From: Lachnospiraceae bacterium | GTDB taxonomy: Bacteria; Bacillota; Clostridia; Lachnospirales; Lachnospiraceae | DNA: 64,000 nucleotides | Assembly: GCA_016291405.1 (NCBI GenBank) | Contig: JAEEXG010000002.1 | Location: 1 to 64,000 of the forward strand | Direction of reading: 5' to 3' | In this document: positions 10,872 through 21,054 of the stretch, one piece after another | Layout: each line of letters starts with the position of its first letter | Numbering within the stretch: position 1 is the first letter of the stretch | The notes under the pieces: generated by a model | The model's database searches: none | What the model was told of the DNA's origin: nothing | Seen by the model: the letters and a program-made list of their open reading frames with translations, nothing else | Program-made: the position numbers and the translations under genes

Positions 10872-11375
10872 TCAATCTCTTGTAATATTTAATCTTTTTA
10901 GTATTTCTTCCTGTTTAGCTTCCATGACTTCTCTCTCATCATCACTTTCATGATCGTAGCCAAGCAAATGTAAAAGGCTGTGAGTTATCAGGAATGCTAC
11001 TTCACGCTTTAAAGAATGACCGTATTCATCTGCCTGACTTACAGCATGATCTGTTGATATCATAATGTCTCCCAGAATAAGCTCCCCTGTCTCACAATCA
11101 AAGTATTCAGGGTCGCCTTCCTTAATGCCGCTAAAATCGGCTGGAGCATTAAAATCTATGGCAGGGAATGATAAAACGTCGGTAGATTTATCCATGTTCC
11201 TAAACTCTTTATTAATAACATGAATATTCTCATCATCTGTGAAAGAAACATTTAAAGATACATTAAGAAACGGAACGTTCTCTGATTTAAGTGTTTCTTC
11301 GGTTAAACTCTTTATAAGATTTTCAACATCAAAACCAAATTCAAAATCGAATTCATTCTCAACGTAAAAAGTCAT
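10872..11375 (-). CDS. ybeY: Endoribonuclease YbeY (rRNA maturation)
   Basis: THSLLHLLGYDHESDDEREVME (HxxxHxxxxxH) and LGDIMIS. Confidence 0.97.
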   Translation of the reverse strand: MTFYVENEFDFEFGFDVENLIKSLTEETLKSENVPFLNVSLNVSFTDDENIHVINKEFRNMDKSTDVLSFPAIDFNAPADFSGIKEGDPEYFDCETGELILGDIMISTDHAVSQADEYGHSLKREVAFLITHSLLHLLGYDHESDDEREVMEAKQEEILKRLNITRD

Positions 11376-12546
11376 AATATAATGTTTCCTTTAAAATAAT
11401 CTCTCTGATTTGTCTAAAGTCTTTCTGAGTAAGATCACTCTCTGATAAAGTCTCTTTAATAAAATTCTTTTCAAACAATGTGTCAACCAAAGCCGAATAA
11501 TCTACCTTAGCCTTCTTATCTTTTGAAAAAATGCTCATTAAAGTCGAAATAAACTTATCGGATAAATAAACAATACAAGCTTCCTTTGATACAAGCCTTG
11601 AGTTTTTATCCAAGAACCCTAAAAGCAGTTTTGCGGCCTTTGGCGGGAATTGATTCTTTTCAACAAACTCCTCACATCCCTTTTCCGATAAGTCGAAAGC
11701 TTTCTTTATTCTGTGATAGTATGCGCAGTTTTTGGTGATATCCACATCGCATCCTATGGAATTGGCCATTCTTTCTGCAAGATATGCTGTATGAATCGAC
11801 CTGTAATACTCTTCTTTTGATACGTTTTTAAGTTCGATCAACGCTGAGTATTCCTGGTCGTTTAACTCTAAATACTTATTTCTGTAACGATTAGCAACAG
11901 TTGTATTAAAATACTTTAAGCAAAAAAACAAAGCAATTGAATTAATGGCTATATTAACAATAGGCATAATAAATTGCTCTGCATCAAGCTTTGAATTATC
12001 AAGCATAACAAAGCCCGCTATTTCAAATACTGCCAGGAATAAAACAGACAAAAATATCGATGAAGCAACTTTAAATTGTTTATCGATATCCTGAAAAAGC
12101 ATTATTCCTAAGAAAGAAGCCAAGAAATAAACCGCTACGGTAACAATCTCCGTTCCCGAAAGCAAAACAGCCAGTATTATAAATGAGGCTGAAACATAAA
12201 AAGAAATGAATGCATTTGAAAAAAGGGAAAGCGCAATTGCAATGGTTAAAAAAATCCATCCCTTTTTATCAATCAAAGGAAAAAGAACCGTTAAAACAAG
12301 TCCCGATAGGTAGACCACCAAAAATCTGTATGGGTGTTCCGCATTATCGTAATCCATTCTCTCTGTCTTTAAACAATACTGTAAGAAATAAATAAGTCCT
12401 AAAGAAAATGAAAGCGCAAATACACCGTTTCTGATTATTTCGCCCCATGTCTTATCGTATAAAAAAGACATTGTGAGGGTAACCAAAACGGTAAGAAACA
12501 ATATTAAAACGGCTGAAATTGTCTTCTTTTTTGAAAGAGTGCTCAA
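11359..12546 (-). CDS. Membrane protein with degenerate HD domain, PgpH/7TMR-HD-like
   Basis: N-terminal multi-TM segment; HTAYLAERMANSIGCDVDITKNCAYYHRIKK resembles the PgpH HD region; lies between phoH and ybeY, the usual pgpH slot. Confidence 0.72.
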   Translation of the reverse strand: MSTLSKKKTISAVLILFLTVLVTLTMSFLYDKTWGEIIRNGVFALSFSLGLIYFLQYCLKTERMDYDNAEHPYRFLVVYLSGLVLTVLFPLIDKKGWIFLTIAIALSLFSNAFISFYVSASFIILAVLLSGTEIVTVAVYFLASFLGIMLFQDIDKQFKVASSIFLSVLFLAVFEIAGFVMLDNSKLDAEQFIMPIVNIAINSIALFFCLKYFNTTVANRYRNKYLELNDQEYSALIELKNVSKEEYYRSIHTAYLAERMANSIGCDVDITKNCAYYHRIKKAFDLSEKGCEEFVEKNQFPPKAAKLLLGFLDKNSRLVSKEACIVYLSDKFISTLMSIFSKDKKAKVDYSALVDTLFEKNFIKETLSESDLTQKDFRQIREIILKETLYYDFLR

Positions 12547-12548
12547 AA

Positions 12549-13526
12549 TTATTTCTTCCTTTGTTTGTTTTTATTTGCTGCCTTTTCTTCGTATACTTCG
12601 TATGCCTTTACAATCTTTTGAACCAAAGGATGTCTTACAACGTCTTTACTTGTTAAATTGCAAACGCTGATTCCTTCGATATTCTTTAATATTTTTATAG
12701 CCACATCAAGACCGCTTGTTACATCTTTAGGCAAGTCTTTTTGTGTGGAGTCGCCGGTAATAACTACTTTAGAGCCAAAACCGATACGGGTTAAAAACAT
12801 CTTCATTTGGGCGGGAGTGGTGTTTTGAGCTTCATCAAGGATAATGTAAGCATCATCCAAGGTTCTTCCTCGCATATAGGCTAAGGGCGCCACTTCAATA
12901 AGCCCCTTCTCCATGTTTTTCTGAAAACCTTCAGCTCCCATGATTTGATATAAAGCATCGTACAAAGGTCGTAAATAAGGATCAACCTTACTTTGCAAGT
13001 CGCCGGGCAAGAATCCAAGTTTTTCTCCCGCTTCAATAGCAGGTCTTGTAAGTATAATCTTATTTACCTCATTATTTTTAAAAGCGGTAATGGCCAAAGC
13101 CATTGCAAGGTAAGTTTTACCTGTACCTGCAGGGCCGATACCAAACACCACCATATCTTTCTTCATTGCATCTACATAAGCCTTCTGACCTAATGTCTTA
13201 GGTTTTATGGGCTTACCGTTAACAGTATGGCAAATTACTTCCTTATCGATTAATGAAAGGGCTTCTTCCTGCTTTTCTTTAGCTAAAGAAATAGCATAGT
13301 CTATTTTTTGTTCTTCCAAATCGTCGCCTCCTTTAACCGTTTTTAAACAAGCTGTCATCATGGAATAAGCGGATTCTACGTTCGGTTCTTCTCCGATTAT
13401 TTTTAAAACGCCGTTTCTGTTTACTAAAATAACGTTTAACTTATTCTCTATTTTTTCAAGATACTTATCGTTTTGACCAAATAAAGTTCTTAATTGTTCA
13501 CCGGAAAATTCAATAACTTTCTCCAT
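12549..13526 (-). CDS. phoH: PhoH family protein
   Basis: VVFGIGPAGTGKTYLAMALAI; LTRPAIEAGEKLGFLPGDL; YIILDEAQNTTP. Confidence 0.96.
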   Translation of the reverse strand: MEKVIEFSGEQLRTLFGQNDKYLEKIENKLNVILVNRNGVLKIIGEEPNVESAYSMMTACLKTVKGGDDLEEQKIDYAISLAKEKQEEALSLIDKEVICHTVNGKPIKPKTLGQKAYVDAMKKDMVVFGIGPAGTGKTYLAMALAITAFKNNEVNKIILTRPAIEAGEKLGFLPGDLQSKVDPYLRPLYDALYQIMGAEGFQKNMEKGLIEVAPLAYMRGRTLDDAYIILDEAQNTTPAQMKMFLTRIGFGSKVVITGDSTQKDLPKDVTSGLDVAIKILKNIEGISVCNLTSKDVVRHPLVQKIVKAYEVYEEKAANKNKQRKK

Positions 13527-13540
13527 ACAATCCTTTCCGC

Positions 13541-14020
13541 TTACTTATGATAGGGTTCATTTGCATTTATCTTAAATGCACGATATATCTGTTCAAGCAC
13601 AATTACCCGCATCAATTGATGCGGGAATGTCATATCTGAAAAACTAAGTGAAAAATCAGAACGTTTCTTTACTTTTTTATCAAGCCCCAAAGATCCGCCT
13701 ATGACAAAATCAATGGTTGATTGTCCTGATAAACAAATAGAAGAAAGTTTTTTAGCCAAATCTTCGCTTGATAACTTCTTACCTTCTATTTCAAGAGTAA
13801 CAAGGAAATCAGAATCCTTTATTTTGGAAAGGATTCTGTCTCCTTCTTTTTCTAATATTTTCTGATTTTCAACATCTGTAGCTTTATCCGGAGTCATCTC
13901 ATCCTGAACTTCGATTATTTCAAGATTACAAAACTTGGAAAGCCTTTTGGAATACTCCAAAATAGCGTCTTTAAAGAATTTCTCCTTTATTTTTCCAACT
14001 GTAATCAGCTTAATCTTCAT
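13541..14020 (-). CDS. rlmH: 23S rRNA (pseudouridine(1915)-N(3))-methyltransferase RlmH
   Basis: Starts MKIKLITVGKIKEKF; FVIGGSLGLDKKVKKR; LEQIYRAFKINANEPYHK. Start trimmed relative to the ORF track. Confidence 0.96.
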   Translation of the reverse strand: MKIKLITVGKIKEKFFKDAILEYSKRLSKFCNLEIIEVQDEMTPDKATDVENQKILEKEGDRILSKIKDSDFLVTLEIEGKKLSSEDLAKKLSSICLSGQSTIDFVIGGSLGLDKKVKKRSDFSLSFSDMTFPHQLMRVIVLEQIYRAFKINANEPYHK

Positions 14021-14723
14021 CAAGAATGTCTCCTGCGAAGCGGTCAACTACATAATAAGCAAATCCCGGTTCCAAATCAGGGAACGCTTCTTTAACGTCC
14101 GAAACGACCTTATTGTTAAGCTCTAAGTATTCTGCTTCATAGTTTTCGGGATTAGGCTTTTTGTAGCTTCCGTTTAACTTATTTTGCTTAATAAATTCAA
14201 CTATATCATTTATAAGCTTTTCTTCTTTTTCAACTTCAGGCTTTAACTTCTTTACATTTCCTAATGAAATAAAGCCTGTTAAAAGAAATACGGCAAATAA
14301 TACGCCAAGCACTATAAAGGTAAGTACTCTTGAGGAACCGGATAAAGGAAGTGTTATAAGTCCAAACACATCCAAAAGAATAACCAAAAGTCCCAAAAGC
14401 CCGCTCACAATAAGCACTCCGTAAGCGGATTTGTTGTTTAAAAGCTTATCTTTCTTTGATTTATAAACAGGATTTTCTTCAAAGTTCTTAAGCTGTTCTG
14501 CCCTAAGCATAATTGCTTCCATTTCTTCGGGCGTAAGCTTTTGAATATCAGTAAGATTTTCTTCTTCCAAAGCTTCGGTTACTTCATCAGAATAGTTTTC
14601 CGCAAACTCAGGATCAAAAGAAACCTCTTCCTCTTTAAGCTCTTCAACAAGCTCCACATTACAATCGGGGCATACTTTTATGCCTTCTACATATTCAAGT
14701 TTACATTTGGGACACCAGGGCAT
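14010..14723 (-). CDS. Zinc-ribbon membrane protein, unknown function
   Basis: MPWCPKCKLEYVEGIKVCPDCNVELV zinc ribbon plus two central TM segments. Confidence 0.75.
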   Translation of the reverse strand: MPWCPKCKLEYVEGIKVCPDCNVELVEELKEEEVSFDPEFAENYSDEVTEALEEENLTDIQKLTPEEMEAIMLRAEQLKNFEENPVYKSKKDKLLNNKSAYGVLIVSGLLGLLVILLDVFGLITLPLSGSSRVLTFIVLGVLFAVFLLTGFISLGNVKKLKPEVEKEEKLINDIVEFIKQNKLNGSYKKPNPENYEAEYLELNNKVVSDVKEAFPDLEPGFAYYVVDRFAGDILDED

Positions 14724-14738
14724 CTTTATTCCTCCGAT

Positions 14739-16124
14739 TTATTTACCTGATAAAAATTCATCAATACCTGCGGCAGCAGTCTTACCTGCACCCATAGCCA
14801 AAATTACGGTAGCTGCGCCTGTAACGGCATCACCGCCTGCATAAACGCCTGTCTTTGAAGTCTTACCGCAGTCTTCCTGAGCAACAATACATTTTCTTTT
14901 ATTGATTTCAAGTCCCTTTGTTGTTGATGAAATCAAAGGATTGGGGCTTGTTCCGAGAGACATGATTACGGCATCGACATCAATTGTAAATTCGGAGCCG
15001 GGGATTTCAACAGGAGATCTTCTTCCTGATTCATCAGGCTCACCAAGTTCCATCTTAATGCACTTAATTGCATTAACCCATCCGTTTTCATCTGTTAAGA
15101 TTTCAACGGGATTGGTAAGAAGATCGAAAATAATACCTTCTTCTTTTGCATGATGTACTTCTTCTACTCTGGCAGGTAATTCTTCTTCACTTCTTCTGTA
15201 TACGACATGAACTTCAGCGCCAAGTCTTAAAGCGGTTCTAGCAGCATCCATTGCTACGTTACCGCCGCCTACAACAGCAACTTTCTTTGCTCTCATAATA
15301 GGTGTGCTTGAGTTTTCGTCAAAGGCCTTCATGAGGTTGCTTCTTGTAAGATATTCGTTGGCAGAGAATACACCGTTGGCATTTTCTCCGGGGATTCCCA
15401 TGAATTTAGGAAGTCCTGCACCGGAACCGATGAATACGGCATCAAAGCCTTCATCGTTCATAAGTTCATCAACAGTAATAGATTTACCTACAACAACGTT
15501 TGTTTCAATCTTTACGCCAAGAGATTTAACGTTTTCAATTTCTTTTGCTACAACTCTTTCCTTGGGAAGTCTGAATTCGGGAATACCGTAAACAAGCACT
15601 CCTCCGGGCTGATGAAGAGCCTCAAAAATAGTAACGTCATATCCCATTTTTGCAAGGTCTCCCGCACAGGTTAAGCCTGCAGGGCCTGAACCTATAACAG
15701 CAACCTTCTTACCCTTCTTTTCAGCTGTAACAGTGGGTTTAATATTGTTCTTTGCGGCATAATCGGCAACGAATCTTTCAAGCTTACCGATAGAAATAGG
15801 CTCGCCTTTAATGCCTCTTATACATTTACCTTCACACTGGCTTTCCTGAGGACAAACACGTCCGCAAACAGCGGGAAGGGCTGATGACTCGCTTATGATT
15901 TCATAAGCTTTATCAAAATTACCGTTCTTAACCTGTTCTACAAATCCGGGAATGTTGATTGAAACGGGACATCCCTTCATACACTGTGCATTCTTACAAT
16001 TAATGCATCTTGAAGCTTCAGCTATAGCTTCTTCTTCGTTGTATCCCAAACAAACTTCTTCAAAGTTCGTGGCGCGCACCTTTGGATCCTGCTCACGAAC
16101 CGGTACTTTCTTTAATACGTCCAT
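14739..16124 (-). CDS. NADPH-dependent glutamate synthase small-subunit-like flavoprotein (NfnB/GltA type)
   Basis: CINCKNAQCMKGCPVSINIPGF; IGSGPAGLTCAGDLAKMGY; start after GGAGGGTAATC RBS; paired with a SudB/NfnA-like gene. Confidence 0.9.
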   Translation of the reverse strand: MDVLKKVPVREQDPKVRATNFEEVCLGYNEEEAIAEASRCINCKNAQCMKGCPVSINIPGFVEQVKNGNFDKAYEIISESSALPAVCGRVCPQESQCEGKCIRGIKGEPISIGKLERFVADYAAKNNIKPTVTAEKKGKKVAVIGSGPAGLTCAGDLAKMGYDVTIFEALHQPGGVLVYGIPEFRLPKERVVAKEIENVKSLGVKIETNVVVGKSITVDELMNDEGFDAVFIGSGAGLPKFMGIPGENANGVFSANEYLTRSNLMKAFDENSSTPIMRAKKVAVVGGGNVAMDAARTALRLGAEVHVVYRRSEEELPARVEEVHHAKEEGIIFDLLTNPVEILTDENGWVNAIKCIKMELGEPDESGRRSPVEIPGSEFTIDVDAVIMSLGTSPNPLISSTTKGLEINKRKCIVAQEDCGKTSKTGVYAGGDAVTGAATVILAMGAGKTAAAGIDEFLSGK

Positions 16125-16134
16125 GATTACCCTC

Positions 16135-17010
16135 CTAACAGTTTCCGCAGCCGCCATGGTGTGTGGCGCCTTCTTTTGCTTCAAGATATTTTCTTCCTTC
16201 TTCGGTCTTATAAAGTGTCTGACGCTTCATAGCCTCATCGAAGTTAACCAAATGTCCGTCAAATTCAGGTCCGTCTACGCAAGCGAATTTAACCTTATCA
16301 CCAACGGTAACACGACAGGCACCGCACATTCCGGTACCGTCTACCATAATGGGGTTAAGGCTAACTACAGTAGGAATGTTTAATTCCTTAGTAAGCTTGC
16401 ACACAAACTTCATCATGATCATCGGGCCTATAGCAACGCACACATCATAATGTTTTCCTTCGTCAACAAGGTCCTGCAATGTCTTTGTAACCATACCGCT
16501 TCTTCCGTAAGAACCGTCATCTGTGGTTACATAGAGATTTCCGGCAACAGCCTTCATTTCATCTTCCAAGATAAGAAGGTCTTTGGTTTTGGAACCAACA
16601 ATAACATCAGCATTTACGCCGTTTTCTTTAAGCCATTTAACCTGAGGATAAACAGGAGCTGTTCCTACGCCACCTGCAACAAAAACGATACTTTTCTTTT
16701 TAAGTTCCTCAATTGACTCAGTGCAAAATTCAGAAGGGCAGCCTAAAGGTCCTACGAAATCATGGAACGAATCTCCTTCTTTTAAATTTGCCATAAAACT
16801 TGTTCCCGCACCTACAATCTGGAACACGATGGTAATTGTTCCTTCATTTCTGTCATAATCGCAAATAGTGAGGGGAATTCTTTCGGAATCTTCATTTGCT
16901 CTGACAATAACAAATTGTCCGGGCAAACAAGACTTAGCAACTCTGGGAGCTTTTACAATCATTTCATAAATGTTAGTGGTAAGCTCTCTTGCTCTCAAAA
17001 TCTGGTACAT
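16135..17010 (-). CDS. Sulfide dehydrogenase/ferredoxin-NADP reductase-like subunit (NfnA type)
   Basis: MYQILRARELTTNIYEM; FVAGGVGTAPVYPQVKWL; NPIMVDGTGMCGACRVTVG. Confidence 0.9.
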   Translation of the reverse strand: MYQILRARELTTNIYEMIVKAPRVAKSCLPGQFVIVRANEDSERIPLTICDYDRNEGTITIVFQIVGAGTSFMANLKEGDSFHDFVGPLGCPSEFCTESIEELKKKSIVFVAGGVGTAPVYPQVKWLKENGVNADVIVGSKTKDLLILEDEMKAVAGNLYVTTDDGSYGRSGMVTKTLQDLVDEGKHYDVCVAIGPMIMMKFVCKLTKELNIPTVVSLNPIMVDGTGMCGACRVTVGDKVKFACVDGPEFDGHLVNFDEAMKRQTLYKTEEGRKYLEAKEGATHHGGCGNC

Positions 17011-17042
17011 TTTTTCATTTTCCTTCCTAAAATTCATATACC

Positions 17043-18476
17043 CTAAAATCCAACTAATGTATAATCACCGTTTCCGGAAGATTTAACTTTATATAACGAC
17101 AAATCATCGCATCCTACGGCATAAATGTTGTTTGTATTAGTCCTTATGCCGGCATCGCTTTCATGATATTCTACCACAAAATAGTAGTTTCCCATACCTT
17201 CAATAGGGTAAATAACGGAATACATAAGGAGGAATCTGCCGCTTACTCCTTCTTTTCTTTCTCCGTCAATAAAGTAACCGGTTTGAATAAGGTATTCAGA
17301 CAGTCTCTGCACGGCCTGTGCAGGTGTATAAGTGGGGTTATAGTTAAGAGTGTATTTTCTTTCAACCACACTGCTCATAGTGCCGTCTGCGGCGTAGCAG
17401 ACGAATTTATAAGTATGCTCTCCTGCTTCCATTGGAATAGGAGTTTTATACTGCTTTGAGTTCTTGTCAGGATCTCCTCCGTCAACCGTATAGTAAAGAG
17501 TATACATGGGAGGAACATCGGCTTCAATCAACGTAGCCGTTGTATATTCTCCCGATTCCGTTAAAATATCGGGTTCAAATTCAAACTCAACGTCAATAAG
17601 GTATTTCTTTGTAACCACATCACTTACAACACCGTGAGGGCTTACATATACCGCATTAATCACATAGCTTCCGTATTCAAGGAAAATAGGGCTTTCAAAT
17701 AGATTTGACCCTGTATTTGGCACGGACTTATCGGTAGTATAGTAAATCTTACCGGGGCCTTCGGTTGAAAGCTTAAGTGTAACGGTTTCGTTGTATGTGC
17801 CTTCATTTAAGTTAAATTCAGGCTCAAATACCATGTATTCGCCGTAGTTTTTAACAATACTGTCAATCTTACAATCCTTTAAAGCCTCTGCAAGCATTTC
17901 ATAGTTTTGAGATGATAAGTACAAAGAAATTATTTTCTTATATGCAGATTCTTTCTCAACCTGAGTAAAGTCAGAACCTATTACTTCCTGAAGAGTGTAA
18001 ATAGCATCGTTATCTCTTTCAAGGGTGTAATAATAGTCGGCTATTGTAAATAAAATATCGGAACTAGGCTTTATCTTGTAAGCTGCCTCAAGGGATGAAA
18101 TAGCGCTTAAATAGTTACCGCTGTCGCTGTATTCAACAGCCTTTGACATCTGATAATCGTAACTGTTTTGTGAACTGATTCTTCTTCCGAGTAAAATTGC
18201 TGCCACCAAAATAAGAACAACAATTATTCCAAGGAAAACATAAAAGAACTTACCGCTTTTGTGAGTACCCAAAATCATAGAGATAATATTGGGATCATCA
18301 TCGAAATCGATATCATAGTCCTTTGCAATGTCATCTTTTGCAATGTGAGACATTGTTTTCTTCATTTCGCTTTCAATATCAATTTCCATATCCGGAACTA
18401 TCTGAAGTTCAGCTCCGCACTTTTCACAATATAATTCGCCGTTTTTAATTTCATTTCCGCAATTGGGACACTTCAT
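17043..18476 (-). CDS. Zinc-ribbon/TM/TPR protein with two chitobiase-C-terminal-like (CHB_HEX_C) domains
   Basis: MKCPNCGNEIKNGELYCEKCG; single TM; repeats KIYYTTDKSVPNTGSNLFESPI and TLYYTVDGGDPDKNSKQYKTPI. Confidence 0.72.
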   Translation of the reverse strand: MKCPNCGNEIKNGELYCEKCGAELQIVPDMEIDIESEMKKTMSHIAKDDIAKDYDIDFDDDPNIISMILGTHKSGKFFYVFLGIIVVLILVAAILLGRRISSQNSYDYQMSKAVEYSDSGNYLSAISSLEAAYKIKPSSDILFTIADYYYTLERDNDAIYTLQEVIGSDFTQVEKESAYKKIISLYLSSQNYEMLAEALKDCKIDSIVKNYGEYMVFEPEFNLNEGTYNETVTLKLSTEGPGKIYYTTDKSVPNTGSNLFESPIFLEYGSYVINAVYVSPHGVVSDVVTKKYLIDVEFEFEPDILTESGEYTTATLIEADVPPMYTLYYTVDGGDPDKNSKQYKTPIPMEAGEHTYKFVCYAADGTMSSVVERKYTLNYNPTYTPAQAVQRLSEYLIQTGYFIDGERKEGVSGRFLLMYSVIYPIEGMGNYYFVVEYHESDAGIRTNTNNIYAVGCDDLSLYKVKSSGNGDYTLVGF

Positions 18477-18501
18477 GGCAATCCTCACTGATTTGGATAA
18501 A

Positions 18502-19341
18502 TTACATTTTTTCTATAGCTTTAACACAATTGTTCATTAACATAGCAATGGTCATAGGGCCTACGCCACCGGGAACAGGGGTAATCTTTGAAACCTTGTC
18601 TTTAACGCTTTCAAAATCAACATCACCGCACATTTTGTTGTTTTCATCTCTGTGAATTCCAACATCAATAACAACGGCTCCGTCTTTTACATATTCTTCG
18701 TTTATAAACTTAGGTTTACCGATTGCAACGATTAAGATATCTGCGTTTTTACATACATCTTTTAAGTTCTGAGTTTTTGAATGACAAACGGTAACCGTAG
18801 CATTTTCTCTTAGCATTAAAAGTGCCATGGGCTTTCCTACAATGTTGCTTCTTCCAACAACAACACAGTTTTTACCGGACATTTCAACATTGTATCTTTT
18901 TAAAAGTTCAATAACACCTGCGGGAGTGCAAGAGACAAAACCGTCTTCTCCTACGCACAATGCTCCAACATTTTCAACATGAAAACCATCAACGTCTTTC
19001 TTTGGTGAAATAGCTTTAATTACTTCATCTTCGTTTATGTGCTTAGGCAAAGGAAGCTGCACCAAAATTCCTGCAATATCACTTCTTTTATTTAATTCAT
19101 CAATAGTATCAAGAAGCTTTTCCTGGGTAGTACTTTCGGATAGTTCGTATGAAACTGAACCGATTCCTATATACTCACAGGCCTTCTTTTTATTCTTAAC
19201 ATAGATTGAAGAAGCCGGATCGTTACCAACCTGGATAACGGCCAAAGAACCTGTTTTACCTTGCTTTTTTAATTCTTCGACTTTTTCTTTAAGCTCATCT
19301 TTTATAATCGATGAAGTAAGCTTTCCGTCAATAATTTCCAT
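18502..19341 (-). CDS. folD: Bifunctional methylenetetrahydrofolate dehydrogenase/cyclohydrolase FolD
   Basis: GILVQLPLPKHINEDEVIKAISPKKDVDGFH; VVVGRSNIVGKPMA; PVPGGVGPMTIAML. Confidence 0.98.
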   Translation of the reverse strand: MEIIDGKLTSSIIKDELKEKVEELKKQGKTGSLAVIQVGNDPASSIYVKNKKKACEYIGIGSVSYELSESTTQEKLLDTIDELNKRSDIAGILVQLPLPKHINEDEVIKAISPKKDVDGFHVENVGALCVGEDGFVSCTPAGVIELLKRYNVEMSGKNCVVVGRSNIVGKPMALLMLRENATVTVCHSKTQNLKDVCKNADILIVAIGKPKFINEEYVKDGAVVIDVGIHRDENNKMCGDVDFESVKDKVSKITPVPGGVGPMTIAMLMNNCVKAIEKM

Positions 19342-19349
19342 TTTATCTC

Positions 19350-21020
19350 CTAAAACAGTCCTGTAATCATACCGCTTTCATTAACGTCAATTCTGTGAGC
19401 CGCAGGTTCTTTGGGAAGTCCGGGCATTGTCATTACCTGCCCTGTTAAAACAACCACAAATCCTGCACCTGCGCTTATATATACTTCTCTTACATTTAAA
19501 GTAAAGTTTTCGGGGCGTCCAAGCAATGTGGCATCATCCGATAAAGAATACTGAGTCTTTGCGATACAAACAGGCAAATTACCAAATCCCAAATCTGTAA
19601 GCTTATCAAGCATCTTTAATGATTCAGAAGAGAAATTTACATCTTTTGCGCCATAAATCTTCTTTGCTACAGTTTCTATCTTTTCCTTTAAAGGTAAAGA
19701 ATCTTCATAAATAGGAGCAAAGTTGCTCTTCTTTTCTTCCAAAGTTTTTAATACGGCATTTGCAAGCTCGATTCCGCCTTCACCGCCAAATTCCCATACT
19801 TTTGAAAGAGCAAATTCACAGTTTCTTTCTTCGCAGAAGTCTTTAACAAACTTAACTTCCGCATCGGAATCTGAAGAAAATGCATTTAAAGTAATAACAA
19901 TGGGAACATTGTATTGCTTTAAGTTTTCAATATGCTTTTCAAGGTTTGAAATACCCTTCTTTAATGCATCAAGGTTTTCAATTCCAAGATCAGCCTTTTT
20001 AACACCGCCGTTATACTTTAAAGCTCTGATTGTAGCAACAAGCACACATGCATCAGGCTTTAAGTTAGCCTTTCTACACTTAATATCAAAGAACTTTTCA
20101 GCACCTAAATCAGCGCCAAAGCCTGCTTCCGTAATAACGTAATCAGCCATCTTTAAAGCATACTTTGTAGCAATAACAGAGTTGCATCCGTGAGCAATGT
20201 TTGCAAACGGTCCGCCGTGTACAATTGCGGGAGTATGCTCAAGTGTCTGAATAAGGTTAGGCTTAATGGCATCTTTTAAAAGGGCTGCCATGGAACCTAC
20301 AGCCTGTAAATCCTTTGCGGTAACAGGTTCTCCGTCAAAGTTATAGGCAACAATTATTTTAGAAAGCTTTTCCTTTAAGTCTTTCATATTTTCTGAAAGA
20401 CAAAGAATAGCCATTATTTCACTTGCGACTGTTATAACAAAATGATCTTCTCTGACAACACCGTCTGACTTCTTTCCAAGGCCTACAACAATGTTTCTTA
20501 AAGCTCTGTCGTTCATATCAAGGCAACGTTTCCAAACGATGCTTCTTGTGTCGATTCTTAATGAATTTCCCTGTTGAATATGGTTATCAATAAGGGCTGC
20601 AAGCAAATTGTTTGCAGATGTGATTGCATGGAAGTCACCGGTAAAATGAAGGTTTAAATCTTCCATGGGAACTACCTGTGCGAATCCTCCGCCGGCAGCT
20701 CCTCCTTTTATTCCAAAGCAAGGTCCCAAAGAAGGCTCTCTTAATGCAACAACACATTTCTTATTAAGCTTTGAAAAAGCCTGTGCCAAACCAACGCTGG
20801 TGGTAGTTTTTCCTTCGCCTGCGGGCGTAGGATTAATGGCGGTTACTAATATTAACTTTCCGTCTTTATTGTTTTTGTTTCTTTGATACCACTCATCGGA
20901 TATCTTGGCTTTGTACTTACCGTACAATTCCAAATCATCTTCAGCTATCCCTATAGATGCAGCCACATCTTTGATAGGCATTAATTTAGCTTCCTGTGCA
21001 ATTTCAATGTCTGTCTTCAT
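19350..21020 (-). CDS. fhs: Formate--tetrahydrofolate ligase
   Basis: [64 protein letters not shown]. Confidence 0.99.
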   Translation of the reverse strand: MKTDIEIAQEAKLMPIKDVAASIGIAEDDLELYGKYKAKISDEWYQRNKNNKDGKLILVTAINPTPAGEGKTTTSVGLAQAFSKLNKKCVVALREPSLGPCFGIKGGAAGGGFAQVVPMEDLNLHFTGDFHAITSANNLLAALIDNHIQQGNSLRIDTRSIVWKRCLDMNDRALRNIVVGLGKKSDGVVREDHFVITVASEIMAILCLSENMKDLKEKLSKIIVAYNFDGEPVTAKDLQAVGSMAALLKDAIKPNLIQTLEHTPAIVHGGPFANIAHGCNSVIATKYALKMADYVITEAGFGADLGAEKFFDIKCRKANLKPDACVLVATIRALKYNGGVKKADLGIENLDALKKGISNLEKHIENLKQYNVPIVITLNAFSSDSDAEVKFVKDFCEERNCEFALSKVWEFGGEGGIELANAVLKTLEEKKSNFAPIYEDSLPLKEKIETVAKKIYGAKDVNFSSESLKMLDKLTDLGFGNLPVCIAKTQYSLSDDATLLGRPENFTLNVREVYISAGAGFVVVLTGQVMTMPGLPKEPAAHRIDVNESGMITGLF

Positions 21021-21054
21021 TCGTTCACTCCAATGGAAATAAATTTATATATAA

